Assembly: GCA_024277435.1 (NCBI GenBank)
Contig: JAJRVJ010000021.1
Coordinates: 1 to 39,407 of the forward strand
DNA: 39,407 bases
Origin: Patescibacteria group bacterium
GTDB taxonomy: Bacteria; Patescibacteriota; Patescibacteriia; UBA9570
Direction of reading: 5' to 3'
This document shows, piece by piece, positions 32,605-39,407 of the stretch. The notes under the pieces are model-generated. The model was not told where the DNA came from and ran no database searches. It was given only the letters and a program-made list of their open reading frames with translations. Each line of letters opens with the position of its first letter. Position 1 is the stretch's first letter. The translations under genes were made by a program, and so were the position numbers.

Positions 32605-33759
32605 TTATATAACTAACTTTTTAATAAAACCCCCTCTATTACGCATGTAATCATACATAACTAATTTTGGATGAACTTTCTGTAGCAAATCGAATCCTAG
32701 CGTAACAGCAATTGCTGCAGGCACTGCGGGAAAAACATGGAGACTTTTTACATCTGGATGTTCTCGAATAAGTTTTTCGAGAACATCCCTGTATACGCTT
32801 CTAAAAGATTCCAAGTCTGTGACACTTTTCAACAGCTCTCTACCGGGAGTCATATTACTCGAGCTGATTTCATAGATATAAAAACTATCATCTGCAACGT
32901 TAGTATATCCAGATTCATTAACTTTACCACTTACCGACAACACCAGCGCTACTTTTCCCTTATTACTACCTTTTTGTACATTTTCAACTTTAAATTTCAC
33001 ACCTGTGCCGCGCTTAGTCCATTGCCAAGGTTTTAAATGATTCCTGCTTTTGTTATAGAAATGTGTCTTCACCTGATTACTCAACTGACTTCCTAAAAAA
33101 GTAAGTAAATAAATAGGGCCAATAGCAAAAATTGAAACACTTTGTGCTTGGTCATCTTTTACTTTACGTTGAAAATCAATGATTGAATTTTTTATCGTTT
33201 CCCGAGCTGTTTCAAGCCCCGACGCTGTTTCGCAATCTATATTGGCTAGTTGAATATCATTTGCAGTATCATTACATTTCCATAGCGGTGCGATGGCCTC
33301 TCGAACCGATGGCTCCGATATCACATCAGCTTGATTACTAACGGTAGCGGCCATTTTTAATACGTGACTTGAGTCTTGCTCACCGGCATCTGTTTGTTTT
33401 TGAATCCGATCTTCATGAATTTTCTTATAGCTACGCAATTTAGCAACAGAAAAGTCTTGTGGTCGAACCTTGTCAATTTCGTGATGATCTTCCTTGCAAA
33501 GGAGAATAAGGTTATCAAGCGAATCAATTTCATAATCCTTCTTTGGCCTACCCTTGGCCTTTCCTCGAGGGCCATTTTTACTAAACGCGTAAATATGGCC
33601 CATATCAGCAAAATTACCAGCATCACCTGTGATGTGATGCTTTAGAAGATTCTTATTGCATCCAAAAAATTCACAACGTCCAGCTGTCAATCCGAATAAC
33701 AACTTAGCTTCCTTGTGACTATTTCGTGATATTAATAATACATTCTTTTTCTGTGACAT
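32605..33759 (-). CDS. cap5: CBASS effector: HNH endonuclease fused to SAVED domain (Cap5-like)
   Basis: A 384-residue two-domain effector. The N-terminal HNH nuclease has C29 and C34 (GRCEFFGC), ADMGHIYAF (H55), SLDNLILLC (N83, C88) and a HH pair at 92-93. The C-terminal SAVED domain (about 160-384) shows AIGPIYLLTFLGSQL, NHLKPWQW and HVFPAVPAAIAVTLGFDLL, all typical of this cyclic-nucleotide sensor derived from CARF-like folds. Ligand binding is known to make Cap5 oligomerise and degrade DNA indiscriminately, killing the infected cell. I chose the ATG at 33759; a TTG four codons earlier is possible. It begins 12 bases after the repressor stop and is the first CBASS gene. Confidence 0.92.
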   Translation of the reverse strand: MSQKKNVLLISRNSHKEAKLLFGLTAGRCEFFGCNKNLLKHHITGDAGNFADMGHIYAFSKNGPRGKAKGRPKKDYEIDSLDNLILLCKEDHHEIDKVRPQDFSVAKLRSYKKIHEDRIQKQTDAGEQDSSHVLKMAATVSNQADVISEPSVREAIAPLWKCNDTANDIQLANIDCETASGLETARETIKNSIIDFQRKVKDDQAQSVSIFAIGPIYLLTFLGSQLSNQVKTHFYNKSRNHLKPWQWTKRGTGVKFKVENVQKGSNKGKVALVLSVSGKVNESGYTNVADDSFYIYEISSSNMTPGRELLKSVTDLESFRSVYRDVLEKLIREHPDVKSLHVFPAVPAAIAVTLGFDLLQKVHPKLVMYDYMRNRGGFIKKLVI

Positions 33760-33771
33760 ACTTCTATTCAA

Positions 33772-34413
33772 CTATTTCTTAATAACATCAATCACCAAAC
33801 CATTGATCATAAAATCCCTATAATCTGCTTCATGTATATAGATTGGAGACTGTTCTTTTGTGGACTCGGAAAGCAGTGCGTATCGATTATGCTTTCTTTG
33901 ATTTACAAATTTCTTTATATTCGCTGCACCATCAATGACAGAAAGAACATACGAATTATCACTTGGGACAGCTGTGGACTCTTGGACTATCACATAATCA
34001 CCATCCTCAATCGACTTACCATTTACATGAGCAGTGTTCATTGATTCACCAATTGCACGAATAGCAAAGAGCTTCCCATCTCCGGAAGACTTCACCATTG
34101 AAGGAGACAAATTCAGATAACCATCAACCTGCTCATCGGCAAACTCAAGCGCATCTCCACAATTCGCTGTGCCTAAAATTGGTATTGAAATAAAAGCTGT
34201 GTTTTTCTCAGCATTCGCGCCAGCAGGAACTATTGAACCAGTTTTCTTACTCCCAGCGAGGTATCCATCAATGATAAGCTTCTCAACATGGTATTTGATC
34301 AATTGAATCTTTTCAGTGGACTCTGCAATCCTCTCGGCTATTTCAGCATAGGTTAAACGTGCCAAGTTCTTCTTGTGCGCGAGTTCGAGGATTTTCTTCT
34401 GTATACTGTGCAT
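33772..34413 (-). CDS. LexA/CI-like self-cleaving repressor (S24 peptidase)
   Basis: A 213-residue repressor. Residues 1-55 form a winged helix-turn-helix (LTYAEIAERIAESTEKIQLI). The S24 domain has the cleavage region IPILGTANCGDALEF with the scissile bond predicted at C85-G86 (Cys-Gly as in UmuD, rather than the Ala-Gly of LexA), serine S124 in AIGESMNTAHV and lysine K167 in AANIKKFV. All parts needed for RecA-stimulated self-cleavage are present. It is the first gene of a unit that continues straight into the CBASS genes and diverges from the packaging-side genes. This is the arrangement of a lysogeny repressor, now also likely to set CBASS expression. A chromosomal LexA role is unlikely given the phage context. 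Confidence 0.9.
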   Translation of the reverse strand: MHSIQKKILELAHKKNLARLTYAEIAERIAESTEKIQLIKYHVEKLIIDGYLAGSKKTGSIVPAGANAEKNTAFISIPILGTANCGDALEFADEQVDGYLNLSPSMVKSSGDGKLFAIRAIGESMNTAHVNGKSIEDGDYVIVQESTAVPSDNSYVLSVIDGAANIKKFVNQRKHNRYALLSESTKEQSPIYIHEADYRDFMINGLVIDVIKK

Positions 34414-34435
34414 AATCTATGTAAAAAATGAATCT

Positions 34436-34464
34436 TTTACTTTTCTTTTATATTCTGGTACTAT
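34436..34464 (+). promoter_or_regulatory. Possible divergent promoter for the 282-residue gene
   Basis: On the plus strand TTTACT (34436-34441) and TACTAT (34459-34464) are spaced by 17 bases, with a start near 34471 and about 29 bases to the ATG. The start point falls within the TACTC/GAGTA palindrome, so one repressor dimer could control both directions. Confidence 0.42.
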
Positions 34465-34491
34465 GGTACTCTATTGAGTAATACGTGTCAA
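34463..34491 (-). promoter_or_regulatory. Repressor-CBASS promoter with operator in its spacer
   Basis: On the minus strand a perfect TTGACA (34486-34491) is followed after 17 bases by TACCAT (34463-34468). The palindrome TACTCTATTGAGTA (34467-34480) lies in the spacer and touches the -10, the textbook place for an autorepressing operator. The start near 34456 gives a leader of about 43 bases. Confidence 0.68.
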
Positions 34492-34499
34492 TATAGACT

Positions 34500-35348
34500 A
34501 TGAATTCACAAGCCCAGCTATTAACAGAGCTCAAAAGATACGGCATTGTCACAAGCAGTAGTGTTCTTAGCGCTTTCAAGAAAGCGAAGTTAATACTCCC
34601 CGATCAAGACAATGCGTCCATTGCTGTGGCACATGACTACATAAATCAACACATAAAACCCGAATACCAGCCACTATTTTTGTTTGAACAATATATTCAG
34701 GGTGGAGAGGATATTGCTGAGGTTTTTAAAAAGGATATAGATTCAATACACGAGACATTGAAACATATCAGAGACACTCTTGCTTTCATTGATAATGTGA
34801 ACAGTGTATGCGAGAAAGCCGATGGACGCATTGAACGGGTATTGATTGATAGCAAATCAGAGCAATATTCACAAAAAGAACTGAAACAAGATCAGAGGGC
34901 TGCGCGAGAAAGGCAGATCAGTGACTATGTAATTCCAGATATCAAAGAATTGCTATCAACGAGCAACATAACCATTGATGATACGAAGCATTGGCAATCA
35001 GAGTTTGCATACTTCGGAAAACGCCACGACCAAACAAAAGACTTCTTTGGTTATATGGAGTGCATTCCTTTGCAGGTTCGACAGCGCGCGCATGGAATCT
35101 TCAAATTGGTGATGTATTATTATGACCTGTCATATGATTTGGAATGGGTCATGCGAACACTTGGAGAGGCTCCTCCCTATCTACACACATTAATCACAAA
35201 CAAGCCGTACAGGCGTGTATGCGTATACTGTGACGAAGAATACGAACCGTCACGGACGGATGCAAAAAACTGCGGAAAACCCAAATGCCAAAAGGCTTAC
35301 AAGACACACCATAAGCGAATCCAACGCAAAAGAGGGATTTACTCATAG
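34500..35348 (+). CDS. Unknown prophage protein with C-terminal zinc finger
   Basis: A 282-residue protein not recognised by family. It is mostly helical, with a charged middle (residues 80-150) that may be a coiled coil. Near the end a zinc-binding cluster is clear: C241, C244, C258 and C263 in RRVCVYCDEEYEP and KNCGKPKCQKAYKTHHKR, followed by a very basic tail. Similar endings occur in proteins that bind nucleic acid. It is the first gene on the plus side, facing away from the repressor gene and sharing the operator region, so it may be an early phage gene. A strong terminator follows the gene. Confidence 0.65.
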   Translation: MNSQAQLLTELKRYGIVTSSSVLSAFKKAKLILPDQDNASIAVAHDYINQHIKPEYQPLFLFEQYIQGGEDIAEVFKKDIDSIHETLKHIRDTLAFIDNVNSVCEKADGRIERVLIDSKSEQYSQKELKQDQRAARERQISDYVIPDIKELLSTSNITIDDTKHWQSEFAYFGKRHDQTKDFFGYMECIPLQVRQRAHGIFKLVMYYYDLSYDLEWVMRTLGEAPPYLHTLITNKPYRRVCVYCDEEYEPSRTDAKNCGKPKCQKAYKTHHKRIQRKRGIYS

Positions 35349-35376
35349 CGGAACTTTCCGGAACTTTTCAAAATAG

Positions 35377-35414
35377 AATCAGACATATGCTTAGCTGTAT
35401 ATGTCTGATTTTTT
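35377..35414 (+). terminator. Intrinsic terminator after the zinc-finger gene
   Basis: AATCAGACATAT (35377-35388) and ATATGTCTGATT (35399-35410) form a perfect 12-bp stem with a 10-base loop, running into six T residues (35409-35414). It lies 12 bases before the ATG of the methyltransferase gene, so that gene must be read by antitermination, read-through or a promoter within this region. Confidence 0.85.
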
Positions 35415-35425
35415 AATAACGCAAT

Positions 35426-36697
35426 ATGACGACACAAATACAAATCGTTCAGGTCGACGTAAACGACCTCAAAGCCGCGGAGTACAATCCGCGTCGATGG
35501 CCAGATGCTGCCATTGCCAACCTCACTGAAAGTATTAAGCGCTATGGGCTCGTAGATCCCCTACTAGTCAACTCTGCGCCCAATCGGAAGAATACCCTCA
35601 TAGGTGGACATTTCAGATTGTCTGTATCGAAGCAACTGAACTATACGACAGTGCCAGTTGTATACATCGATATTCCTGACATCAAAAAAGAAAAAGAGCT
35701 TAACCTCCGTCTCAACGCCAACCTCGGTGAATGGGATTATGAGCTACTCAAAGAGTTCGACATCGAGCTACTGCTTGACATTGGCTTTGATGACAGTGAC
35801 CTCTCAGCCATGTGGGACGACGTGCTTGATGTCGAGGATGACAATTTTGATACAGAGGTAGCGATTAAGGAGGCGCAAACAACCAGCATCACTGAAGGTG
35901 ATCTGTTTAAGCTTGGCAAACATCGACTCATCTGTGGAGATAGTACAAATTCAGCAGTAATCAAATGCCTCATAGATGGCAATACCATTCAAATGGTCTA
36001 CTCAGACCCACCCTACAACATTGGAATGGACTACAGCAAAGGCGTAAGCACTTCTGGCAAATACGGAGGCACCAAAGTACAAGATAATAAATCACTTTCT
36101 GACTACGCAATCTTTCTCACTAAAACAATGGAAGCCGCGCTTGCTGTCAGTGACGAATCTGCACACTACTTTTACTGGTGCGATGGACAGTACATCGGAC
36201 TGGTACAACAGCTCTATCGGACGCTTGGTATTGGCAATAAACGCGTCTGTTTGTGGATTAAGAATAATCACAACATGACACCGCAAATTGCCTTCAACAA
36301 AATGTACGAGCCGTGTGTGTATGGCACACGCGGTAAACCATATCTTGCACCAATAAAAAACCTGAACGAAATACTCAACCAAGAGGTCGGCACAGGGAAT
36401 CGCGCCATTGACGACGTGCAAGACCTCATCAACATTTGGCTCGAAAAACGACTGCCTGGCCATGAATATGAGCACCCAACAGAGAAACCAGCCACCCTAC
36501 ATGAAAAGCCACTGCGCCGCTGTACAAAGCCAGGTGACCGAGTACTCGATAGTTTCGGGGGATCTGGTTCCACTCTCATCGCCTGCGAGCAACTCGGTCG
36601 CATCGCATATCTATCTGAACTCGATCCAATATTTTGCCAATTAATCATCAACCGATATGAACAACACACCGGAAATAAAGTCACGAAACTCAGTTAA
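35426..36697 (+). CDS. ParB-like domain fused to N6-adenine DNA methyltransferase
   Basis: A 423-residue phage-type fusion. The first 100 residues match the ParB/Srx-like nuclease domain (AAEYNPRRW, SIKRYGLVDPLLVN, LIGGHFRLSVSKQL). A linker leads to a methyltransferase with DPPY at 194-197 (catalytic motif IV) before FGGSG at 377-381 (SAM motif I), the order of beta-class amino-methyltransferases such as M.CcrMI. Such fusions are frequent next to terminase genes and modify phage DNA, which protects it from restriction or marks it. Recognition sequence unknown. The next methyltransferase gene overlaps its end by 41 bases. G+C content is visibly higher than in host genes. Confidence 0.9.
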   Translation: MTTQIQIVQVDVNDLKAAEYNPRRWPDAAIANLTESIKRYGLVDPLLVNSAPNRKNTLIGGHFRLSVSKQLNYTTVPVVYIDIPDIKKEKELNLRLNANLGEWDYELLKEFDIELLLDIGFDDSDLSAMWDDVLDVEDDNFDTEVAIKEAQTTSITEGDLFKLGKHRLICGDSTNSAVIKCLIDGNTIQMVYSDPPYNIGMDYSKGVSTSGKYGGTKVQDNKSLSDYAIFLTKTMEAALAVSDESAHYFYWCDGQYIGLVQQLYRTLGIGNKRVCLWIKNNHNMTPQIAFNKMYEPCVYGTRGKPYLAPIKNLNEILNQEVGTGNRAIDDVQDLINIWLEKRLPGHEYEHPTEKPATLHEKPLRRCTKPGDRVLDSFGGSGSTLIACEQLGRIAYLSELDPIFCQLIINRYEQHTGNKVTKLS

Positions 36698-37466
36698 CCT
36701 TGGCGACATCTATCAACTTGGCGAGCATCGCTTGCTCTGCGGAGATTCTACATCCGTATCGAATGTGAAAACACTACTCGATGCAGAAGCCATTGACCTC
36801 GTACTAACCGACCCACCATACGGCGTATCATATGTAGAAAGTAAACAGAACTTCAACCTCCTGGCAAAGTCTAAGCGAATCCAAAACGACCAGAAACAAT
36901 CCGACTCTGAATATCAAGAATTTAGTGAACGGTGGCTGAGTGCAATACTCCCCTCTCTGACAAAAAAGAATAGCATTTACATTTTCAACTCCGACAAAAT
37001 GCTGTTCGCTCTTCGTAAAGCCATGGATACCCAGAAAGTAAAATTCTCACAGCTGCTCATCTGGGCAAAGCATCAGGCTGTCGTTGGACGCCTTGACTAC
37101 CTGCCACAACATGAACTCATTGTGTATGGCTGGTATGGCACCCATAAATTCCGCAAAAGCAAAGACAAGTCGCTTCTGTTCTGCCCAAAACCAAATCGAA
37201 GCAAGTTACACCCAACCATGAAACCCATAGCACTACTGCGCCGGCTCATTCTCAACAGCTCAGAGATCGGTAGCATCGTCTACGACCCCTTTGGCGGATC
37301 CGGCAGCACGCTCATGGCAGCAGAACAAACAAAACGACGTTGCTATACCATCGAGCTCGATCCAGAATATTGCGTCACTATTATCAAACGTTGGGAGCAA
37401 CTCACTAAAAAACAATCAAGATTAATCACTAATATTTATGGCAAAGAAAAAGACCAAGCCGACTAA
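36657..37466 (+). CDS. Second N6-adenine DNA methyltransferase
   Basis: A 269-residue beta-class methyltransferase: LGEHRLLCGDS (21-31), LTDPPYGV (50-57, catalytic) and a C-terminal YDPFGGSGSTLMAAEQ (SAM site). The first 31 residues (IYQLGEHRLLCGDST) closely echo the start of the catalytic part of the preceding gene (LFKLGKHRLICGDST), and the FGGSGST block is repeated, so the two may be duplicates with one lacking the ParB part. The start ATG at 36657 lies 41 bases inside the previous gene, and the end overlaps the small terminase gene by 29 bases: a tight late-gene cluster. Confidence 0.88.
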   Translation: MNNTPEIKSRNSVNLGDIYQLGEHRLLCGDSTSVSNVKTLLDAEAIDLVLTDPPYGVSYVESKQNFNLLAKSKRIQNDQKQSDSEYQEFSERWLSAILPSLTKKNSIYIFNSDKMLFALRKAMDTQKVKFSQLLIWAKHQAVVGRLDYLPQHELIVYGWYGTHKFRKSKDKSLLFCPKPNRSKLHPTMKPIALLRRLILNSSEIGSIVYDPFGGSGSTLMAAEQTKRRCYTIELDPEYCVTIIKRWEQLTKKQSRLITNIYGKEKDQAD

Positions 37467-37878
37467 AACAATACAGCGACAACAAAAACAAAAAGAAGCA
37501 CTGATTGCTATTCTTAAAAAGACTCCAATCATTCAGGTGGCCTGTCAAAAGGCTGGAATCGGCCGTGCAACATATTACCGCTGGCTCAAAGAAGATATGG
37601 AATTTGCAGATGAAGCACAAACTGCTCTTGATGCCGGAGTGGGCATTGTAAATGACATGGCAGAGTCGCAGCTGATTTCCGCAATCAAAGATAAACACAT
37701 GACTGCTATCATCTTCTGGCTGAAGCATCACCATGGAGCATATGCAACGCGTGTTGAGTTGTCTGCCAACGCATCAATAGACATCCCATCGCTCGATGAA
37801 GAACAACAAAAAGTGGTTCAAGCAGCGCTAGAGCAAGCAAAGCTACTCACTGCAGGTGATAACGATGAAATTCTATGA
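37438..37878 (+). CDS. Terminase small subunit-like protein (HTH)
   Basis: A 146-residue protein. The N-terminal basic stretch is followed by a helix-turn-helix, TPIIQVACQKAGIGRATYYRWL (about 29-50), and helical segments ending in MTAIIFWLKHHHGAYATRVE. This matches small terminases of the phBC6A51 type, which recognise the packaging site and load the large subunit. The position immediately before the large terminase gene, with an ATGA overlap, supports this strongly. The last 40 residues are acidic and Gln-rich and may contact the large subunit. Confidence 0.85.
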   Translation: MAKKKTKPTKTIQRQQKQKEALIAILKKTPIIQVACQKAGIGRATYYRWLKEDMEFADEAQTALDAGVGIVNDMAESQLISAIKDKHMTAIIFWLKHHHGAYATRVELSANASIDIPSLDEEQQKVVQAALEQAKLLTAGDNDEIL

Positions 37879-39407
37879 ACGATGCCGAACTTTTTAAAAC
37901 CATTGCACATAATCAAGCGGTGCGAAAAAACATCACTTCAGAATCCCACTGCTGGTTCTTCCATGTGTACTTGAGTCGATATATCACTTACGAAACCGCA
38001 CCGTTTCACCGCGAGATGCTACAACTAACAGAAGCACAAAAACAGATGCTCTTGTTTATGGCATTTCGTGGCTCCGGTAAATCCACCATTTTGTCACTCG
38101 CCTATCCATTGTGGTCACTTCTTGGAAATAAACGAAAACGATTTATTTTGATTCTGAGTCAAACACAATACCAAGCACAACTCTTGCTGCAACACATTAA
38201 AACAGAACTGGAAGAAAACGACCTGCTAAAAAAAGACTTTGGTCCGTTTGTCAGTAAAAACACACAGTGGAGCTCGGACACCATTGTAATACCACGCTTC
38301 AATGCCAAAATCATGGCAGCCTCTACTGAGCAAAGTATACGCGGCATCCGCCATGCGGAAGTACGACCTGATCTGATTATTTGTGACGACATTGAGGATC
38401 TAAGTTCTGTAAAAACCATGGAATCTCGCAATAAAACTTTTCGTTGGTTAATGGGCGAAATTATTCCAGCTGGTGACCGCGATACACAGGTAGTGGTTCT
38501 TGGTAATCTACTACATGAAGACTCGCTACTGATGCGGTTAGAAGAAATGATCGATGAAAATAAGATTGATGGAATTGTAAGAAGGTACCCCATTACCGAA
38601 AATAACATTCCACTATGGCTGGGCAAATTTCCAAATATGAACGCTATTGCTCAAGAGCAAAGGAAGATTGGGAATCAAACAAATTGGAACCGCGAGTATG
38701 AACTAAAGATCGTTCCCGAAGATGGCCAAGTCATTACCTATAATGATATTCAGTACTACGAAGAAATTCCAGAATTATTTGAACCAGATGAAGACCGATC
38801 GCATGAAGATGTACATCGGATAGTGCGTATGGAGCGACTCTGTACCGGGGTAGACTTAGCAATCAGCAAGCGCGAGACAGCTGACTATACGGCAATGGTT
38901 TCTGTGCAAGCCATGAGCTTCCAACGCCAAGAAATGAAATTTTTTGTCCTTCCTAATCCGCTGAATAAACGATTGGATTTTGGGCAAACTATTCATGCTG
39001 CCAAAGAATTGAGCTTGAAGCTTGGAAAAAACTACCACTATACTGAAATATTTGTAGAACAAGTTGGATACCAGCTCAGCGCTATTGAACAAATGGAAAC
39101 GGAAGGCTTACCTGCAAAGGGTATCACTGTTGCCGGATCAGACAAACGAGCAAGATTGAATATCGTTGCTCCACTGATTAAAAGTGGAAAAATACTGTTT
39201 CCAAAAAAAGGTTGCGAAAACTTGATTGCTCAAATTGTAGGATTTGGTGTTGAAAAACATGATGACCTTATGGATGCTTTCACTCTTGTCATGATGCAAA
39301 TGATGAATAAACCGCCACAACAGCACATAGGCGATATGCCAAGTCGACATAATGAAGACATCATCTATACCAAGTCAAATCCGTATGGAGACTACAAGCC
39401 TGGAGCA
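37875..39407 (+). CDS. Terminase large subunit (partial at 3' end)
   Basis: The frame stays open from the ATG at 37875 to the window edge, 511 codons, so the stop lies outside. The ATPase half has Walker A FRGSGKST (about residues 54-61), Walker B LIICDDIED and a coupling region GEIIPAGDRDTQVVVLGN. The nuclease half has the RNase H-like acidic residues in TGVDLAISKRETADYTAM, the FVEQVGYQ strand and KHDDLMDAF. Such motors pump DNA into the procapsid and cut it. The presence of an intact small and large terminase pair shows that this is a tailed-phage genome rather than a plasmid. Portal and capsid genes would be expected to the right. Confidence 0.93.
   Translation, partial: MNDAELFKTIAHNQAVRKNITSESHCWFFHVYLSRYITYETAPFHREMLQLTEAQKQMLLFMAFRGSGKSTILSLAYPLWSLLGNKRKRFILILSQTQYQAQLLLQHIKTELEENDLLKKDFGPFVSKNTQWSSDTIVIPRFNAKIMAASTEQSIRGIRHAEVRPDLIICDDIEDLSSVKTMESRNKTFRWLMGEIIPAGDRDTQVVVLGNLLHEDSLLMRLEEMIDENKIDGIVRRYPITENNIPLWLGKFPNMNAIAQEQRKIGNQTNWNREYELKIVPEDGQVITYNDIQYYEEIPELFEPDEDRSHEDVHRIVRMERLCTGVDLAISKRETADYTAMVSVQAMSFQRQEMKFFVLPNPLNKRLDFGQTIHAAKELSLKLGKNYHYTEIFVEQVGYQLSAIEQMETEGLPAKGITVAGSDKRARLNIVAPLIKSGKILFPKKGCENLIAQIVGFGVEKHDDLMDAFTLVMMQMMNKPPQQHIGDMPSRHNEDIIYTKSNPYGDYKPGA

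Noticed and set aside
31083-34413. Full type II CBASS with E1 and JAB genes
   Set aside because: No ThiF-like adenylation motif or JAMM motif occurs in any neighbouring gene; the HNH gene at 28362 and the zinc-finger gene at 30589 do not match either.
33772-34413. Chromosomal LexA
   Set aside because: The protein has a LexA-like S24 domain, but the N-terminal domain is short, the gene is flanked by CBASS and phage packaging genes, and the operator lies between divergent phage-type promoters. A prophage repressor fits better.
36092-36684. Minus-strand frames of 127 and 138 codons inside the first methyltransferase gene
   Set aside because: They are antisense to a gene with full methyltransferase motifs and show no motifs of their own.
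1-39407. Recoded stop codons (TAG or TAA read as an amino acid)
   Set aside because: Two genes have in-frame TAG or TAA, but other genes end normally with TAG, TAA and TGA right at the expected C-terminus (for example TAG for the GH1 and methyltransferase-free island genes, TAA for bcp-side genes, TGA for nadK). A general reassignment does not fit.

Overview
The window looks like a chromosomal segment of a small-genome, AT-rich bacterium, most plausibly a Candidate Phyla Radiation (Patescibacteria) lineage, with a prophage entering from the right. The lineage is an inference. It rests on the AT-rich composition (20 G/C in 60 bases at 3241-3300), densely packed minus-strand operons with 4-26 base overlaps, a half-size MFS protein, an unusually large DEAH helicase, and the near absence of Shine-Dalgarno sequences. 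The standard genetic code is used: TAA, TAG and TGA all end genes.

Host block (1-25530), all on the minus strand. From the left edge it holds a partial Ham1/RdgB nucleotide pyrophosphatase, NAD kinase, a class I aminotransferase and a membrane protein broken by an in-frame TAG. Next come a Nudix hydrolase, an RNA m5U methyltransferase, a DJ-1/PfpI protein, a small membrane protein, the Bcp peroxiredoxin, half an MFS transporter and two glycoside hydrolases (one membrane-anchored, one GH1). These are followed by a DipZ-like CcdA-thioredoxin fusion, aspartate carbamoyltransferase, a Gld-type ABC exporter (ATPase, permease-auxiliary fusion, DUF4340-like partner), an RRM protein broken by an in-frame TAA, a DEAD-box helicase with an RGG tail, the TypA/BipA GTPase, and a 1582-residue DEAH helicase co-transcribed with an unknown 203-residue protein. 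Several host promoters place the -10 box so close to the ATG that the mRNAs should be almost leaderless.

Junction (25531-28361). This stretch is poor in genes and rich in hairpins. It carries two very G+C-rich minus-strand genes: an unknown 132-residue protein and a 338-residue protein with DHH-phosphoesterase motifs in a permuted order. Both have Shine-Dalgarno sequences, unlike the rest of the window, so they look acquired from elsewhere.

Prophage (about 28362 to the right edge). It carries a coupled small ORF and HNH endonuclease, a membrane protein, a zinc-finger/HTH protein, a complete compact CBASS defence operon, a self-cleaving S24 repressor, a divergent zinc-finger protein, a ParB-like/N6-adenine methyltransferase fusion, a second methyltransferase, and the small and large terminase subunits; the last runs off the window. 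The CBASS operon has an HNH-SAVED effector (Cap5-like), a cGAS/DncV-like nucleotidyltransferase and an E2-like protein with a SEC-C motif, with no E1 or JAB protease. It lies directly downstream of the repressor gene, whose predicted promoter holds a palindromic operator in its spacer. The simplest reading is a prophage that supplies its tiny host with cyclic-nucleotide anti-phage immunity wired to a damage-responsive repressor.
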